Positions 26,839 to 36,278 of a stretch of DNA of 64,000 nucleotides are shown here, in pieces. The stretch is from Methylobacillus gramineus (lineage in GTDB: Bacteria; Pseudomonadota; Gammaproteobacteria; Burkholderiales; Methylophilaceae), in contig NZ_JAJAVE010000001.1 of the NCBI RefSeq assembly GCF_020532675.1, positions 558,001 to 622,000 of the forward strand. Direction: 5' to 3'. A program made the translations under genes and the position numbers. The notes below the pieces were generated by a model. The model was given only the letters and a program-made list of their open reading frames with translations, was not told where the DNA came from and searched no databases. How positions within the stretch are numbered: position 1 is the first letter of the stretch; each line of letters begins with the position of its first letter.

Positions 26839-28041
26839 GTGGTTAATGCATATTTTGGTTTGCCGGAAGAAGTAGTGTTTTGTAAGAAGTGCGTAATTTC
26901 CAACCAGAGACCCAGTTCTACAGTTGAATTCAAGCATACCAACAAGGACAAAAAAGCAACCATAGGATTTGGTGTTGATGGTATTTGTGATGCTTGCCGC
27001 TATGCAGAAACCAAGGATGCTCAAATAGATTGGCAGGCGCGCGAGGATGCTTTGGTCAGATTGTTGGATCAACATCGCCGTAGTGATGGTGGCTATGACA
27101 TTATAGTGCCGGGCAGCGGTGGTAAAGACAGTGCATATACCTCACATATCCTTAAATATAAATATGGGATGAATCCTTTAACTGTGACCTGGGCGCCGCA
27201 TAAGTACACAGAAATTGGCTGGAAGAATTTTGAAAACTGGATACATAAAGGTGGATTAGACAATATTCTGTTCACACCCAATGGCAAGTTGCACCGCTAT
27301 TTAACAAAAATGGCTTTTCTGAATTTATTACATCCATTCCAACCTTTCATTGTTGGACAGCGCATCATAGGGCCTTTGATGGCTAAAAAGTTTGGTATCA
27401 AACTGGTGATGTATGGCGAAAATCAGGCTGAGTATGGCAACAAGACAGAAGAAAACTATAAGCCAACAATGGATAAGAATTTTTTCTCTATTTCAGATCC
27501 TGCTGACATGGTGTTAGGTGGTGTGAAGGTTGGAGATATCATTAAAGAAGGGGAATACAGTTTAAATGATTTCGCGCCATATATTCCGCCCGCAGCAGAA
27601 GATTTGGAGCGCGATGGGATCGAAGTACATTATCTGGGCTATTACCTGAAATGGGATCCACAAGAGTGTTATTACTATGCAGTCGAGCATACTGGTTTCC
27701 AGGCAAATACTGAACGCACTGAAGGAACTTATTCCAAATATAGCAGCATCGATGATCGTATTGATATGTTCCACTACTTCACTACCTTGATCAAATTCGG
27801 TATTGGTAGGGCAACGTATGATGCTGCACAAGAAATTCGCAATGATAAAATCACACGGGAAGAAGGGGTTGCTCTAGTACATAAATATGATCAAGAGTTT
27901 CCTAAAAAATATTTTGAGGAATTTCTTGATTATATCGATATTACTGAAGCTCAGTTTTTGGAGACTGTGGATAAATTTAGATCTCCACATTTGTGGGATA
28001 AGCAAGACAGCAATTGGATACTCAAACACCAGGTGACCTAA
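26839..28041 (+). CDS. N-acetyl sugar amidotransferase (WbpG/PseA family)
   Basis: A 400-aa ATP-pyrophosphatase-type enzyme expected to convert an N-acetyl group on a sugar to an acetamidino group, with ammonia from the HisH/HisF-like pair. Two CxxC pairs (C15/C18 and C50/C53) look like a zinc ribbon, and the PP-loop SGGKDS spans 93-98. I choose the GTG at 26839 because a GGAGG site lies 5 nt upstream; the TTG at 26815 adds 8 residues without such a site. The sugar is unknown, but neuABC immediately upstream makes a nonulosonic acid the leading candidate. Confidence 0.88.
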   Translation: MVNAYFGLPEEVVFCKKCVISNQRPSSTVEFKHTNKDKKATIGFGVDGICDACRYAETKDAQIDWQAREDALVRLLDQHRRSDGGYDIIVPGSGGKDSAYTSHILKYKYGMNPLTVTWAPHKYTEIGWKNFENWIHKGGLDNILFTPNGKLHRYLTKMAFLNLLHPFQPFIVGQRIIGPLMAKKFGIKLVMYGENQAEYGNKTEENYKPTMDKNFFSISDPADMVLGGVKVGDIIKEGEYSLNDFAPYIPPAAEDLERDGIEVHYLGYYLKWDPQECYYYAVEHTGFQANTERTEGTYSKYSSIDDRIDMFHYFTTLIKFGIGRATYDAAQEIRNDKITREEGVALVHKYDQEFPKKYFEEFLDYIDITEAQFLETVDKFRSPHLWDKQDSNWILKHQVT

Positions 28042-28043
28042 GA

Positions 28044-29207
28044 ATGAAAGTACTGCAAATAGGAAGTTTTTCTGGAAATGTTGGCGATATAGCCAACCAC
28101 TATGGTTTTCGCAACTGGTTTCAAGGGCTGCTTGGGAAGATCCAATGGGATGAATTCGAAATACGCAATGTTTACCGGAAAAATGTCGCTTTTGATAACG
28201 ATTTTGTAGCTACCGTGAATCAATATGACCTGGTAGTAGTAGGAGGTGGAAATTTCTTTGAGTTGTGGGTAGATTCCTCTCCTACTGGCACCTCAATTTC
28301 GATTGAGATTGAGATGTTTGAAAAAATTAAAGTCCCCGTATTTTTCAATGCATTAGGGGTTGATGATGGCTTGGGCTGTAGTGATAAAAGTCTTGCTAGA
28401 TTCACCAATTTCTTGGAGGTCTTAACTTCATCCAGGCAATATTTGGTCAGTGTACGCAACGATGGGGCGATGGCCACCCTGAAAAAACGAATTTCAAATA
28501 ACATCATGGTGGATAAAGTTTTACCCTTGCCAGATGGTGGATTTTTTGTAAATTCGATTGATACTCTAAGAGACATTGCTCCCAATGCCCAGATAAAAGA
28601 TCCGGTTACGATTGGTATTAACCTAGCTGGAGATATGTTGGAAACAAGATATCCAGGTGGGTCTGGTGAACATGATTACTCAGGGTTCATATCCGAGTTC
28701 AGTGATACTTTGGCTGAAATGTGGAGTGATAATAAATCACTAAGGTTTATTTTCTTCCCTCATATATACAGTGACCTTAAGGTATATGCAGACATATTGT
28801 CACGGTTGCCAGATGCATGTAGGCGGGAAAATGTGAAAGTCGCGGGTTATGAAACTAATGTTAAGTTTGAAGATACATTATTTTCTGAATATGGCAACTG
28901 TACATTGATACTTGGTATGCGTTTCCATGCCAATGTTGTAGCGATAGCAAATCATGTTCCAGTAATAGGTTTATATTCATACAAGCAAATTAAAGAATTA
29001 TTTTGTGAATTGGGAATAGAAGAAAAAATCGTCGATGTCAGGCAAATTAACTTCAAAAAAGAACTATTGAGACAATACAAATTTATTCTTGGTGATTTAT
29101 CAAAAGCTCATGGTGAGAGTTACAAGATACTTAGTGACGTCAAGGAAAAAAGAGATTTGATTACTCCCAGAGTAGTAGCGTGGTTGGAAGAGAACAAGCT
29201 GAAATGA
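28044..29207 (+). CDS. Polysaccharide pyruvyl transferase family protein
   Basis: A 387-aa protein of the family that adds PEP-derived pyruvyl ketals to glycans (or acts as a related GT-B transferase). Visible blocks are QIGSFSGNVGDIA near the N-terminus, LVVVGGGNFFE, VSVRNDGA, and a late LGMRFHANVVAIAN with the conserved His. I start at the ATG at 28044, with AGGTGA 7 nt upstream and homology beginning there; the TTG at 28014 would overlap the previous gene. Pyruvylation would add negative charge to the surface glycan. Confidence 0.85.
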   Translation: MKVLQIGSFSGNVGDIANHYGFRNWFQGLLGKIQWDEFEIRNVYRKNVAFDNDFVATVNQYDLVVVGGGNFFELWVDSSPTGTSISIEIEMFEKIKVPVFFNALGVDDGLGCSDKSLARFTNFLEVLTSSRQYLVSVRNDGAMATLKKRISNNIMVDKVLPLPDGGFFVNSIDTLRDIAPNAQIKDPVTIGINLAGDMLETRYPGGSGEHDYSGFISEFSDTLAEMWSDNKSLRFIFFPHIYSDLKVYADILSRLPDACRRENVKVAGYETNVKFEDTLFSEYGNCTLILGMRFHANVVAIANHVPVIGLYSYKQIKELFCELGIEEKIVDVRQINFKKELLRQYKFILGDLSKAHGESYKILSDVKEKRDLITPRVVAWLEENKLK

Positions 29208-29237
29208 TTGATTGTTGTAAGTGTATTATTAATTATT

Positions 29238-30305
29238 ATGATTAAAAGTCTTGATTATCTGAGGGCAATTGCAGCACTAACTGTTTTTCTCAGTCACACC
29301 TTTCAAGTTTATTGGTTGCCCACCATTGGTCTAATATCCTGGAAATATGAGCTAAATCATTATTTGAGTGATACCGCAGTCTTGGTCTTTTTTGTGTTAA
29401 GTGGCTATGTGATTTCTAATAGTCTGCATCGAAACATCCAGCGCAATGGAGGACATCTCTCTGTATTTGATTACGCCTCTAGCAGGTTGTGGCGAATATA
29501 CCCCCCTCTTATTGTTTCCATTTTAGTTTCGATTATTGCCTATAATATTATTGTGATCTTTGAACTGCCCGGATCAGCGGGTACTTTAAAAGCGCCAGGA
29601 GATATTTATCAGGCAAGAGAGTACCTAAGTATTAGTGCGCGCGACGTTGTAAATTCGTTATTGATGAATAATGGGTTATTGCAAATGAATGGGCCATTAT
29701 GGAGTTTATATATTGAAGCTAAGCTATATTTCTATGCTTGTTTATTTGCAATGATTTATATTGGTTATAAACAAAGAAAATTACTAAACATGATTGCTGT
29801 AACTGGCCTAGTTACAGCAACTATATTTTTATTCTTTAATACTAAAACAGAGGTTTATTACAGTTTGTGGTGGATAAGTGGAGGTGTGATCTTTTTATAT
29901 CATAAAGATTTTATTAATTTCAGAAATTTGGCCGTCGTGATGCTTGCCCTGATTTTAGCAATGGTACTTATTGAACAAAATTTTTTCTCTTTTCCGCTTC
30001 AGGTTTTCTTTGTTTATTCTTTGTTTTTGGCAGCAATAAAATACAAGGTTCCAGAAATTAAAGTGATGAATACACTGGCTAATTCTTCCTACACCTTATA
30101 TATCGTCCATTTCCCTATGTTGTTGCTATCGTACGCAATCTTCACATATAACTTTGATACCTATGGCAGCTTGGCTAGAGAATGGATGTCATTGCTATCT
30201 TGTATAATGATTTTAACGATGGCACTTGTTATTGGGCACTGGGTAGAAAGGCCTGCTGATTTACGCTTGATCTACCTTAGATTGCTGGGAAGAGTAGAAG
30301 TATGA
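29238..30305 (+). CDS. Acyltransferase 3 (OafA/YrhL-type membrane O-acyltransferase)
   Basis: A 355-aa integral membrane protein with about ten hydrophobic segments. The N-terminus SLDYLRAIAALTVFLSHTF carries the family R and catalytic H, and SSRLWRIYPPLIVS carries the second R-region; YTLYIVHFPMLL occurs near the C-terminus. It probably O-acetylates a glycan residue at the inner membrane. The ATG at 29238 fits the family start; the TTG at 29208 adds ten poorly matching residues. The next gene overlaps by 4 bp. Confidence 0.9.
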   Translation: MIKSLDYLRAIAALTVFLSHTFQVYWLPTIGLISWKYELNHYLSDTAVLVFFVLSGYVISNSLHRNIQRNGGHLSVFDYASSRLWRIYPPLIVSILVSIIAYNIIVIFELPGSAGTLKAPGDIYQAREYLSISARDVVNSLLMNNGLLQMNGPLWSLYIEAKLYFYACLFAMIYIGYKQRKLLNMIAVTGLVTATIFLFFNTKTEVYYSLWWISGGVIFLYHKDFINFRNLAVVMLALILAMVLIEQNFFSFPLQVFFVYSLFLAAIKYKVPEIKVMNTLANSSYTLYIVHFPMLLLSYAIFTYNFDTYGSLAREWMSLLSCIMILTMALVIGHWVERPADLRLIYLRLLGRVEV

Positions 30306-31981
30306 AAGCTATGTTTTATTCATTGCATGCAGCAATCTGGCTACATGCATTGCCTGAAAGTCGTTTGGCATCACACTTAAGTGAGGCTGGGCATGAATTG
30401 GTATATGTATCTTGTAATAAAAGCTTTTCCCATTACTGCACCAGTATGAGTGCGTTCAATCTTGCGTTGAACGAAGATGTGCTTAAGAAAAATAAAATTT
30501 GTGATTCCTGTATAAAAAATGCAAAAAAAATAACGCAATCCTTCAAAAGCAAACATCTAAAGCTGCATGATTATATTGATAATGAAACCAAGGAGTTGGT
30601 TGAATTTTTATTGAAGGATGTCACAGTAGATAATTTTCTCGATTTTCATCATGAAAATATACCTGTCGGACGCTTGGCTACATACGAACCATTGCTGAAA
30701 TACAAAAAAATGTCATTGGAGTTCCGTGAGGAGCAATGGCAGGATCTTCAAGTTCACTTAAGAAATGCCATTGTGTCATTAATAGGCTTCATTCAAATAT
30801 TCAAACAAGAGTATCCGGATAAGATTTTCTTTTATAGTCCGCAGTATGGTGTGAATGGTGTATGTGCGGAATATGCAGTTAATCAAGGCAAGCAAGCATA
30901 TTTTCTCGAAGGCAGCTCAAGCAACGCTGAAAGATACAGTGCTTTGAGAGTGTGGGAGTGGAGTCAATATAAATTAGTAAATCCTGCACTGCGGCATTGG
31001 CAAGATGTTAAAAATTTAGTGAGCCTTGAAGATATTGATAGAGTTTCAGCACATGTTTCTGAATTATTCAAAGGTAAGTCTTTTGCTGTATTCTCAGCTC
31101 CAAAAACAGGAAATTTTTCAATCCGTGAAAAATTCAATATTCCTCAGAATGCTAAAATTCTCCTGGCATCATTAAGTAGCTTTGATGAAGCATATGCGGC
31201 CTTTGTAATCCAGGGTTTTCCTGAACGTAAAGTTAAAAGTCTGGTTTTCTCAGACCAGTTTGAATGGATTAAACATACAATCAATTTTATGAAATCTAGG
31301 CCTGATGACTATCTTGTAATAAGGGTTCATCCGCGAGATTATCCTAATAAGCGAGATTCCAATCAGTCTGAGCAAGCATTGATCTGGGAAGGAATGCTCA
31401 AAGTTCTCCCTGATAACGTTAAATTGAATTCACCAGACCAGAATATCTCACTATACGATTTTTTGGATGATGTACATGCATTGGTAACAGGTTGGTCAGC
31501 TACTGGTGTCGAAGCGTTGCTGCATGGCATACCTGTCATTACCTACGATAAATACTTGCCTTCTTATCCTGAGGATATACATTTAACCGGCGAGTCTGAG
31601 CATGAGTATTATGACAATCTTATCAAAGTGCTTTCTTTGGTAAAATCATATGATAATTCACATATAGTTAATGCCTATCGCTGGCTCGCTGTCAGTTTTT
31701 CGCTCGGCACTGTCAGAATTAATCAGCCGCTGGATATCGGCCGGAGCTGGCCAGACAAGCCTATGTATAAATTATTAAGCAGGGTGGCTAATAAGTTTTC
31801 AGTTAATTTGCGGAAAAGTTACGACTTATGGAATGCAAGGTCCAATGACACAGATCGTTTAAGATTTTTAAGTCTGGTTCTTAATAATCAATCTAGTCTT
31901 TTTGAAGGTGTTTTAGCTGATGCTGGCCATGCTGTTTCTGATGCTGAAATTGAAGCTATGGTCAAAGAGCATTCAATATGA
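30302..31981 (+). CDS. Capsule-polysaccharide-biosynthesis-like protein, probable GT-B transferase
   Basis: A 559-aa protein without a close family that I can name surely. The second half looks like a capsule/KpsS-type or UDP-sugar GT-B fold: ILLASLSSF, a VIRVHPRDYP strand, and GWSATGVEALLHGIPVITYDK resembling a donor-binding loop. The first half has an alpha/beta start (MKAMFYSLHAAIWLHALPES), a CxxC (KICDSCIK) and FYSPQYGVNGVCAEYAV. It is soluble by eye. Overlap with the acyltransferase gene (ATGA) ties it to the glycan operon. A CMP-nonulosonate transferase role is possible but unproven. Confidence 0.65.
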   Translation: MKAMFYSLHAAIWLHALPESRLASHLSEAGHELVYVSCNKSFSHYCTSMSAFNLALNEDVLKKNKICDSCIKNAKKITQSFKSKHLKLHDYIDNETKELVEFLLKDVTVDNFLDFHHENIPVGRLATYEPLLKYKKMSLEFREEQWQDLQVHLRNAIVSLIGFIQIFKQEYPDKIFFYSPQYGVNGVCAEYAVNQGKQAYFLEGSSSNAERYSALRVWEWSQYKLVNPALRHWQDVKNLVSLEDIDRVSAHVSELFKGKSFAVFSAPKTGNFSIREKFNIPQNAKILLASLSSFDEAYAAFVIQGFPERKVKSLVFSDQFEWIKHTINFMKSRPDDYLVIRVHPRDYPNKRDSNQSEQALIWEGMLKVLPDNVKLNSPDQNISLYDFLDDVHALVTGWSATGVEALLHGIPVITYDKYLPSYPEDIHLTGESEHEYYDNLIKVLSLVKSYDNSHIVNAYRWLAVSFSLGTVRINQPLDIGRSWPDKPMYKLLSRVANKFSVNLRKSYDLWNARSNDTDRLRFLSLVLNNQSSLFEGVLADAGHAVSDAEIEAMVKEHSI

Positions 31982-32042
31982 ATTAATTTTCTGATAGTTA
32001 CTATAATTGATATTAAGTGTGCATTACTACTTAAAATGAAAG

Positions 32043-33752
32043 TTGTCGAATAAATTGCCTCAAGCAAAATACATTTTTAAATTATTAAAGTTTGCTTTCA
32101 ATAACAACCCTTTGTTGTATTTGAGTGTTCTAATTTCTATTATTTCTATCGGTATCGAATTGTTGGCTATGGCTAGCCTATTGCCTTTATTTGAGCTTGT
32201 TTCAGGTGAAATAGTAGATAAGCATGGTTTGATTCCAAAAGCACTGAGTATGTTAGGGCTTAAAGTTGATGCTGCCAGCCTTTTGCAAGTTTTTTTCTTA
32301 TTGTTCACTTTGAGGGTAATCACTCAACTATTGAGCCAAAGCTTGACACACTACCTTGGAAGACGTGTGATGGCCCAGCTTGGCTCTAGGGCTTTCGAAA
32401 AAATCATCACCTCAATGTCAATTGATAAAATCTCTGAAAAAAGTATTGGTTTTTTTATGGGACTCGCTGGCGATGAGTCTTTCAGGGCAAGTACTTTGGT
32501 TGTTGCACTAACTCAGTTTGTTGCAACATTTCTACTAGGTGTAATGTATTTTATTTCCATCGCAGTTTACTCATTATATGCCGCTGAAATGATTTTTATT
32601 TTGATGCTGGTGTCTGGCGTATTCTTTATTTGGATTTTAAAGATATCTCATAAGATGGGCGTTAGGCAAATAGAGGGATCAAGAAAAGCAAATTCCATTT
32701 TCATGGATGCGATGAATAATATTAAAGCAGTCAGATCACTTTCTTCCGAGAAATATGTTGCCGGCTTGTATAAGCGAAAGATTTTCACGTATGCAAATAT
32801 TCTTTTTTATCTTGACGCAATTAATCTGGCAACGAAATTAGTCCCAATAATATTTTTACTGCTTGGATCTTTGATTTTAATATTGAGTGGTTGGGTTTCA
32901 ATCGAAAACTTAGGCATGGCCTACATTGTGTCATTGATAGCTTATCTTATGCGATTCTTTCCAGTAGTTGGCCAGAGTATAACTCTAGCTGTTCGTATTG
33001 TTGCAGATGCAAAATCGGGTAAAGATGTGACTGAATTAGTCTCTGATGAAAGCGTCGATAGTGCTAGTTTTGCCAATCACATTAACAAGGTGGAAAAGAT
33101 CAAGGTGAATGATTTGTCGTTTTCTTACCATGACTCTCAAGGTGCTAGGCCAGCTATTCTCAATTCTGTTAACTACGCGTTTGAAAAGAATAACTCTTAT
33201 GCCTTGGTGGGAAAGTCTGGTTTAGGAAAATCTACTTTGCTGGATGTTCTGCTGAAGTTTTATCCTCCAGCATCTGGCAGCATTTTTATAGACGGTGTTT
33301 CAACGGAAAATATCCCAGGTGCACGTATCAGGCGCTCTATTGTCCTGATCAATCAAGAGTCTGCAATTTTTGATGATACGGTTTATAACAATATTTGCAT
33401 GGGCGAGGCTTTTACTCTTGAAGACGTAAAATGGGCTTGCAAATTGGCTTGTATCTCTAAAGATGTGGAGAGTCTTGCACAAGGCTATGAAACCCGTTTG
33501 CAGTATCAAGGAAAAAATCTTTCAGGTGGGCAACGTCAGCGTATTGCCATTGCAAGGGCATTAGTACGCAAACCTGATGTGCTGATACTTGATGAAAGCA
33601 CAACAGCATTAGATAAAGCTACGCAAGAAGTGGTGATACGTAATCTTATGACTGAATATAAAAACAAGATCATTATTTTTGTGAGTCATGATCCTTATAT
33701 AATGACTCAAGTTGATCATACAGTTGATTTAGCCTTAATCAATAAAGTATAA
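32043..33752 (+). CDS. ABC exporter, membrane-plus-ATPase fusion (possible lipid-linked glycan flippase)
   Basis: A 569-aa half-transporter with a six-helix membrane domain (about 1-320) and an ATPase domain: Walker A GKSGLGKST near 390, signature LSGGQRQR near 493, Walker B VLILDESTTALD near 512, and an H-loop (VSHD). The layout is MsbA/PglK-like. No Wzx flippase is encoded in the locus, so this protein may flip the lipid-linked oligosaccharide. It starts with TTG at 32043 (MSNKLPQAKYIF); no ATG is available before the first helix. The 61 bp upstream are A+T-rich. Confidence 0.9.
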   Translation: MSNKLPQAKYIFKLLKFAFNNNPLLYLSVLISIISIGIELLAMASLLPLFELVSGEIVDKHGLIPKALSMLGLKVDAASLLQVFFLLFTLRVITQLLSQSLTHYLGRRVMAQLGSRAFEKIITSMSIDKISEKSIGFFMGLAGDESFRASTLVVALTQFVATFLLGVMYFISIAVYSLYAAEMIFILMLVSGVFFIWILKISHKMGVRQIEGSRKANSIFMDAMNNIKAVRSLSSEKYVAGLYKRKIFTYANILFYLDAINLATKLVPIIFLLLGSLILILSGWVSIENLGMAYIVSLIAYLMRFFPVVGQSITLAVRIVADAKSGKDVTELVSDESVDSASFANHINKVEKIKVNDLSFSYHDSQGARPAILNSVNYAFEKNNSYALVGKSGLGKSTLLDVLLKFYPPASGSIFIDGVSTENIPGARIRRSIVLINQESAIFDDTVYNNICMGEAFTLEDVKWACKLACISKDVESLAQGYETRLQYQGKNLSGGQRQRIAIARALVRKPDVLILDESTTALDKATQEVVIRNLMTEYKNKIIIFVSHDPYIMTQVDHTVDLALINKV

Positions 33753-33756
33753 ATTT

Positions 33757-34455
33757 ATGTCTATCTCAAGTTTTTCTCTCAAAATATTTACGTATGCGAA
33801 AGGACTTTTCTCGCTCTTTCGTGACAGAGGCTTATATAAACTATCTTATGCTCAAGAAGGAGAGGATTTAATTCTGGGTAGAATTTTTGACCGATCTTCT
33901 AGCGGATACTATATTGATATTGGTGCTCATCACCCGGTAAGGTTTTCAAATACCTATTTATTTTATAAGCGTGGTTGGCGCGGAGTTTGTGTTGATCCAT
34001 CACAGGATGCTATTGCGCTGTTCAAGCAAAGGCGCCCAGCAGATATTGCCTTGGAAATGGGAGTTTCTGATCAAGAGTCTGAGCTGACTTATTATATGTT
34101 TGATGAACCAGCTCTCAATACCTTCAGCAAAATCCTTGCCGATCAACGCATAGAAAACACCACATATAAAAGCATCGGTACCCGTAAGGTGCCAGTACGA
34201 CCATTGAATAAAATCTTAGATGAAATACTGCAACCAGGAACTAAAATCGACTTCATGACGATAGATGTGGAAGGGCTTGATTACCAAGTGCTTGTGTCCA
34301 ATGACTGGTCAAAATACAGGCCACGTATTGTGCTCGCAGAGGCACTTGATGATGAGGCTGGCGAGCGTATACGTGCTTTCATGATTCAGAATAATTACAA
34401 AATCATAGCACGTACTTTCAATACGGAGTTTTATCAAGACTGTTCGAACTTGTAG
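33757..34455 (+). CDS. FkbM-family methyltransferase
   Basis: A 232-aa S-adenosylmethionine-dependent methyltransferase. The AdoMet-binding motif is YYIDIGAHHPVRFSNT, followed by CVDPSQDA, the family core FMTIDVEGLDYQVL and IVLAEALD. It begins 4 bp after the ABC exporter stop. In glycan loci such enzymes O-methylate sugars. An N-terminal segment of about 30 residues precedes the fold and may be a membrane-peripheral helix. The exact substrate is not predictable. Confidence 0.9.
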   Translation: MSISSFSLKIFTYAKGLFSLFRDRGLYKLSYAQEGEDLILGRIFDRSSSGYYIDIGAHHPVRFSNTYLFYKRGWRGVCVDPSQDAIALFKQRRPADIALEMGVSDQESELTYYMFDEPALNTFSKILADQRIENTTYKSIGTRKVPVRPLNKILDEILQPGTKIDFMTIDVEGLDYQVLVSNDWSKYRPRIVLAEALDDEAGERIRAFMIQNNYKIIARTFNTEFYQDCSNL

Positions 34456-34461
34456 ACAAGT

Positions 34462-35367
34462 ATGTCAAATCTTGCTCCTGTTGCCTTATTCACGTATAAC
34501 CGCCCTGACCATACAAAAAGGACCATTGAGGCGCTTGTACGCAATCGTTTGTCTGCTGATACGGACTTGCTGATTTTTTCTGATGCTGCAAAAAATGCTA
34601 CACAGCAAAACATGGTTGATGCTGTGAGAGCGTTTATTCACAGTATCAAAGGCTTTAAGTCACTGACGATAATAGAGCGTGAGTCCAATCTTGGGCTGGC
34701 TGCCTCGATTATTGATGGTGTTACTACGGTAATTAACGCGCGCGGCAAGGTAATTGTTCTTGAAGATGACATGGTCACTAGCCCATATTTTCTTCAATAC
34801 ATGAATGATGGCTTGACCAAGTATGCAGAATATCAGGATGTGGCAAGCATTCATGCCTATGTTTATCCGATTTCAGGCTTGCCTGAAACTTTCTTTTTGC
34901 GAGGTGCTGATTGCTGGGGTTGGGCTACATGGGAAGATCGCTGGGCATGGTTCGAGCCAGATGGTAGTAAACTGTTGGCGCAATTGACCGTGCTTGATTT
35001 GCTCAAGAAATTTGATTTCAACGGAAATTATTCTTTTTCAGATATGTTGCGAGCCCAGATAACAGGTAGCAATAACTCCTGGGCAATACGTTGGCACGCC
35101 AGTACCTTTCTGCTAAATAAACTGACGCTTTATCCGGGGAAGTCCTTGCTAAGGAATATTGGCAATGATGGCTCTGGCGTTCATTGCGGACAAACTGATA
35201 GTTACTCTTCTCAGTTAAGGGATGAGCCTTTAATCCTTGGAGCTATTCCGCTTAGTGAGAGCGAACAAGCATTTAGGCAATTTGAAAAATTTTTCAAGAA
35301 AAATAAGGTATCTAGATTGCGGAGATTGCTACGTAAAGTAAACGTATCATTTAAGAAATTTTTATGA
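34462..35367 (+). CDS. Glycosyltransferase (GT-A, GT2-like)
   Basis: A 301-aa GT-A glycosyltransferase. The N-terminal strand VALFTYNRPDHTKRTIEAL starts the nucleotide-sugar fold; LEDDM is the metal-binding DxD-equivalent; GADCWGWATWEDRWAWF is a likely acceptor region typical of this subgroup. It starts 6 bp after the FkbM gene and overlaps the next methyltransferase (ATGA). It should be cytoplasmic, adding one sugar to the repeat unit; donor and acceptor are unknown. Confidence 0.88.
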   Translation: MSNLAPVALFTYNRPDHTKRTIEALVRNRLSADTDLLIFSDAAKNATQQNMVDAVRAFIHSIKGFKSLTIIERESNLGLAASIIDGVTTVINARGKVIVLEDDMVTSPYFLQYMNDGLTKYAEYQDVASIHAYVYPISGLPETFFLRGADCWGWATWEDRWAWFEPDGSKLLAQLTVLDLLKKFDFNGNYSFSDMLRAQITGSNNSWAIRWHASTFLLNKLTLYPGKSLLRNIGNDGSGVHCGQTDSYSSQLRDEPLILGAIPLSESEQAFRQFEKFFKKNKVSRLRRLLRKVNVSFKKFL

Positions 35368-36179
35368 GGTTGACTAACATCATCAAGGCGTTGTGCCCAC
35401 CTATATTGTTTCAAGTGCTACGTAGGCTCAGGCATCGTCGGGTAAGCTCTTCATTTGCGGGGAACTATCCCTCATGGGATCAGGCTAAGCTGGACAGTAG
35501 TGGTTATGATGCCGCGAATATTCTTGAAACCATCAAGAACTCAGCCTTAAAGGTCAAAAGGGGGGAGGCGACTTTTGAGCGGGATTCAGTTTGCTTTTAT
35601 CATGTCGAGTACAGGTACCCGGCACTATCTGGCCTGTTGTATGCAGCCCTTAGCTCAGGTAGTAGGTTGAGTGTCCTTGATTTTGGAGGGTCTTTGGCCA
35701 GCTTTTATTCACAGCATGCTGCTATATTGTCTTCGGTGCAAAACCTGCGCTGGGGGGTGGTGGAGCAGGCGCATTTTGTTGTTTGTGGGCAGGAAAATCT
35801 CAATACGCGCGTTTTAAAGTTTTACAATACGCCTGCTGAATTTGCATTGGAGGGTACGCCAGATGTTATTTTCCTTTCCAGTGTATTGCAATATATGGAA
35901 AAACCTTACCAGCTACTCGAAGAGTTGCTGCAATTGGACGCTGAATTTTTCCTGTTTGACAGAACATCATTCAATGATGGTGATGATCGCCTAAGCGTAC
36001 AGACCGTACCACCTTCGATTTATCCTGCAAGTTACCCTGCCTGGTTCTTGTCTTGGTCTAAGTTTCTGGACACTATGAGCTCGGCTGGCTATGAAATCAT
36101 AATGGAGTTTCCCGGCACTGATCCTACCGAAATAGGCTATTACAAAGGATTGCTTTTCAAGCGTAGAAGCACACATTAA
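35364..36179 (+). CDS. Putative methyltransferase (TIGR04325-like)
   Basis: A 271-aa protein with a class I methyltransferase-like fold: LSVLDFGGSLASFYSQH (AdoMet loop), WGVVEQAHFV, and VIFLSSVLQYMEKPYQLLEELL. The pattern matches a family of predicted methyltransferases found in polysaccharide clusters. The ATG overlaps the stop of the glycosyltransferase before it. A gap of 99 bp follows before the next SDR gene, the first real break for several genes. The reaction has not been established for the family, as far as I know. Confidence 0.78.
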   Translation: MRLTNIIKALCPPILFQVLRRLRHRRVSSSFAGNYPSWDQAKLDSSGYDAANILETIKNSALKVKRGEATFERDSVCFYHVEYRYPALSGLLYAALSSGSRLSVLDFGGSLASFYSQHAAILSSVQNLRWGVVEQAHFVVCGQENLNTRVLKFYNTPAEFALEGTPDVIFLSSVLQYMEKPYQLLEELLQLDAEFFLFDRTSFNDGDDRLSVQTVPPSIYPASYPAWFLSWSKFLDTMSSAGYEIIMEFPGTDPTEIGYYKGLLFKRRSTH

Positions 36180-36278
36180 TACCTGGGGGTAGGCATGGGC
36201 ATGTGCGTGGGACTTTGGGTTCATACTTAAAACGAATGGCCCAGTATCCTTAATTATCAAGATTGTTAAGGCAATTGT

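Noticed and set aside
30521-30532. Poly-A runs in glycan genes as phase-variation tracts
   Set aside because: Runs of up to eight A occur (here and near 42906) but they fit the general A+T richness and the reading frames are intact; one sequence cannot show variation.
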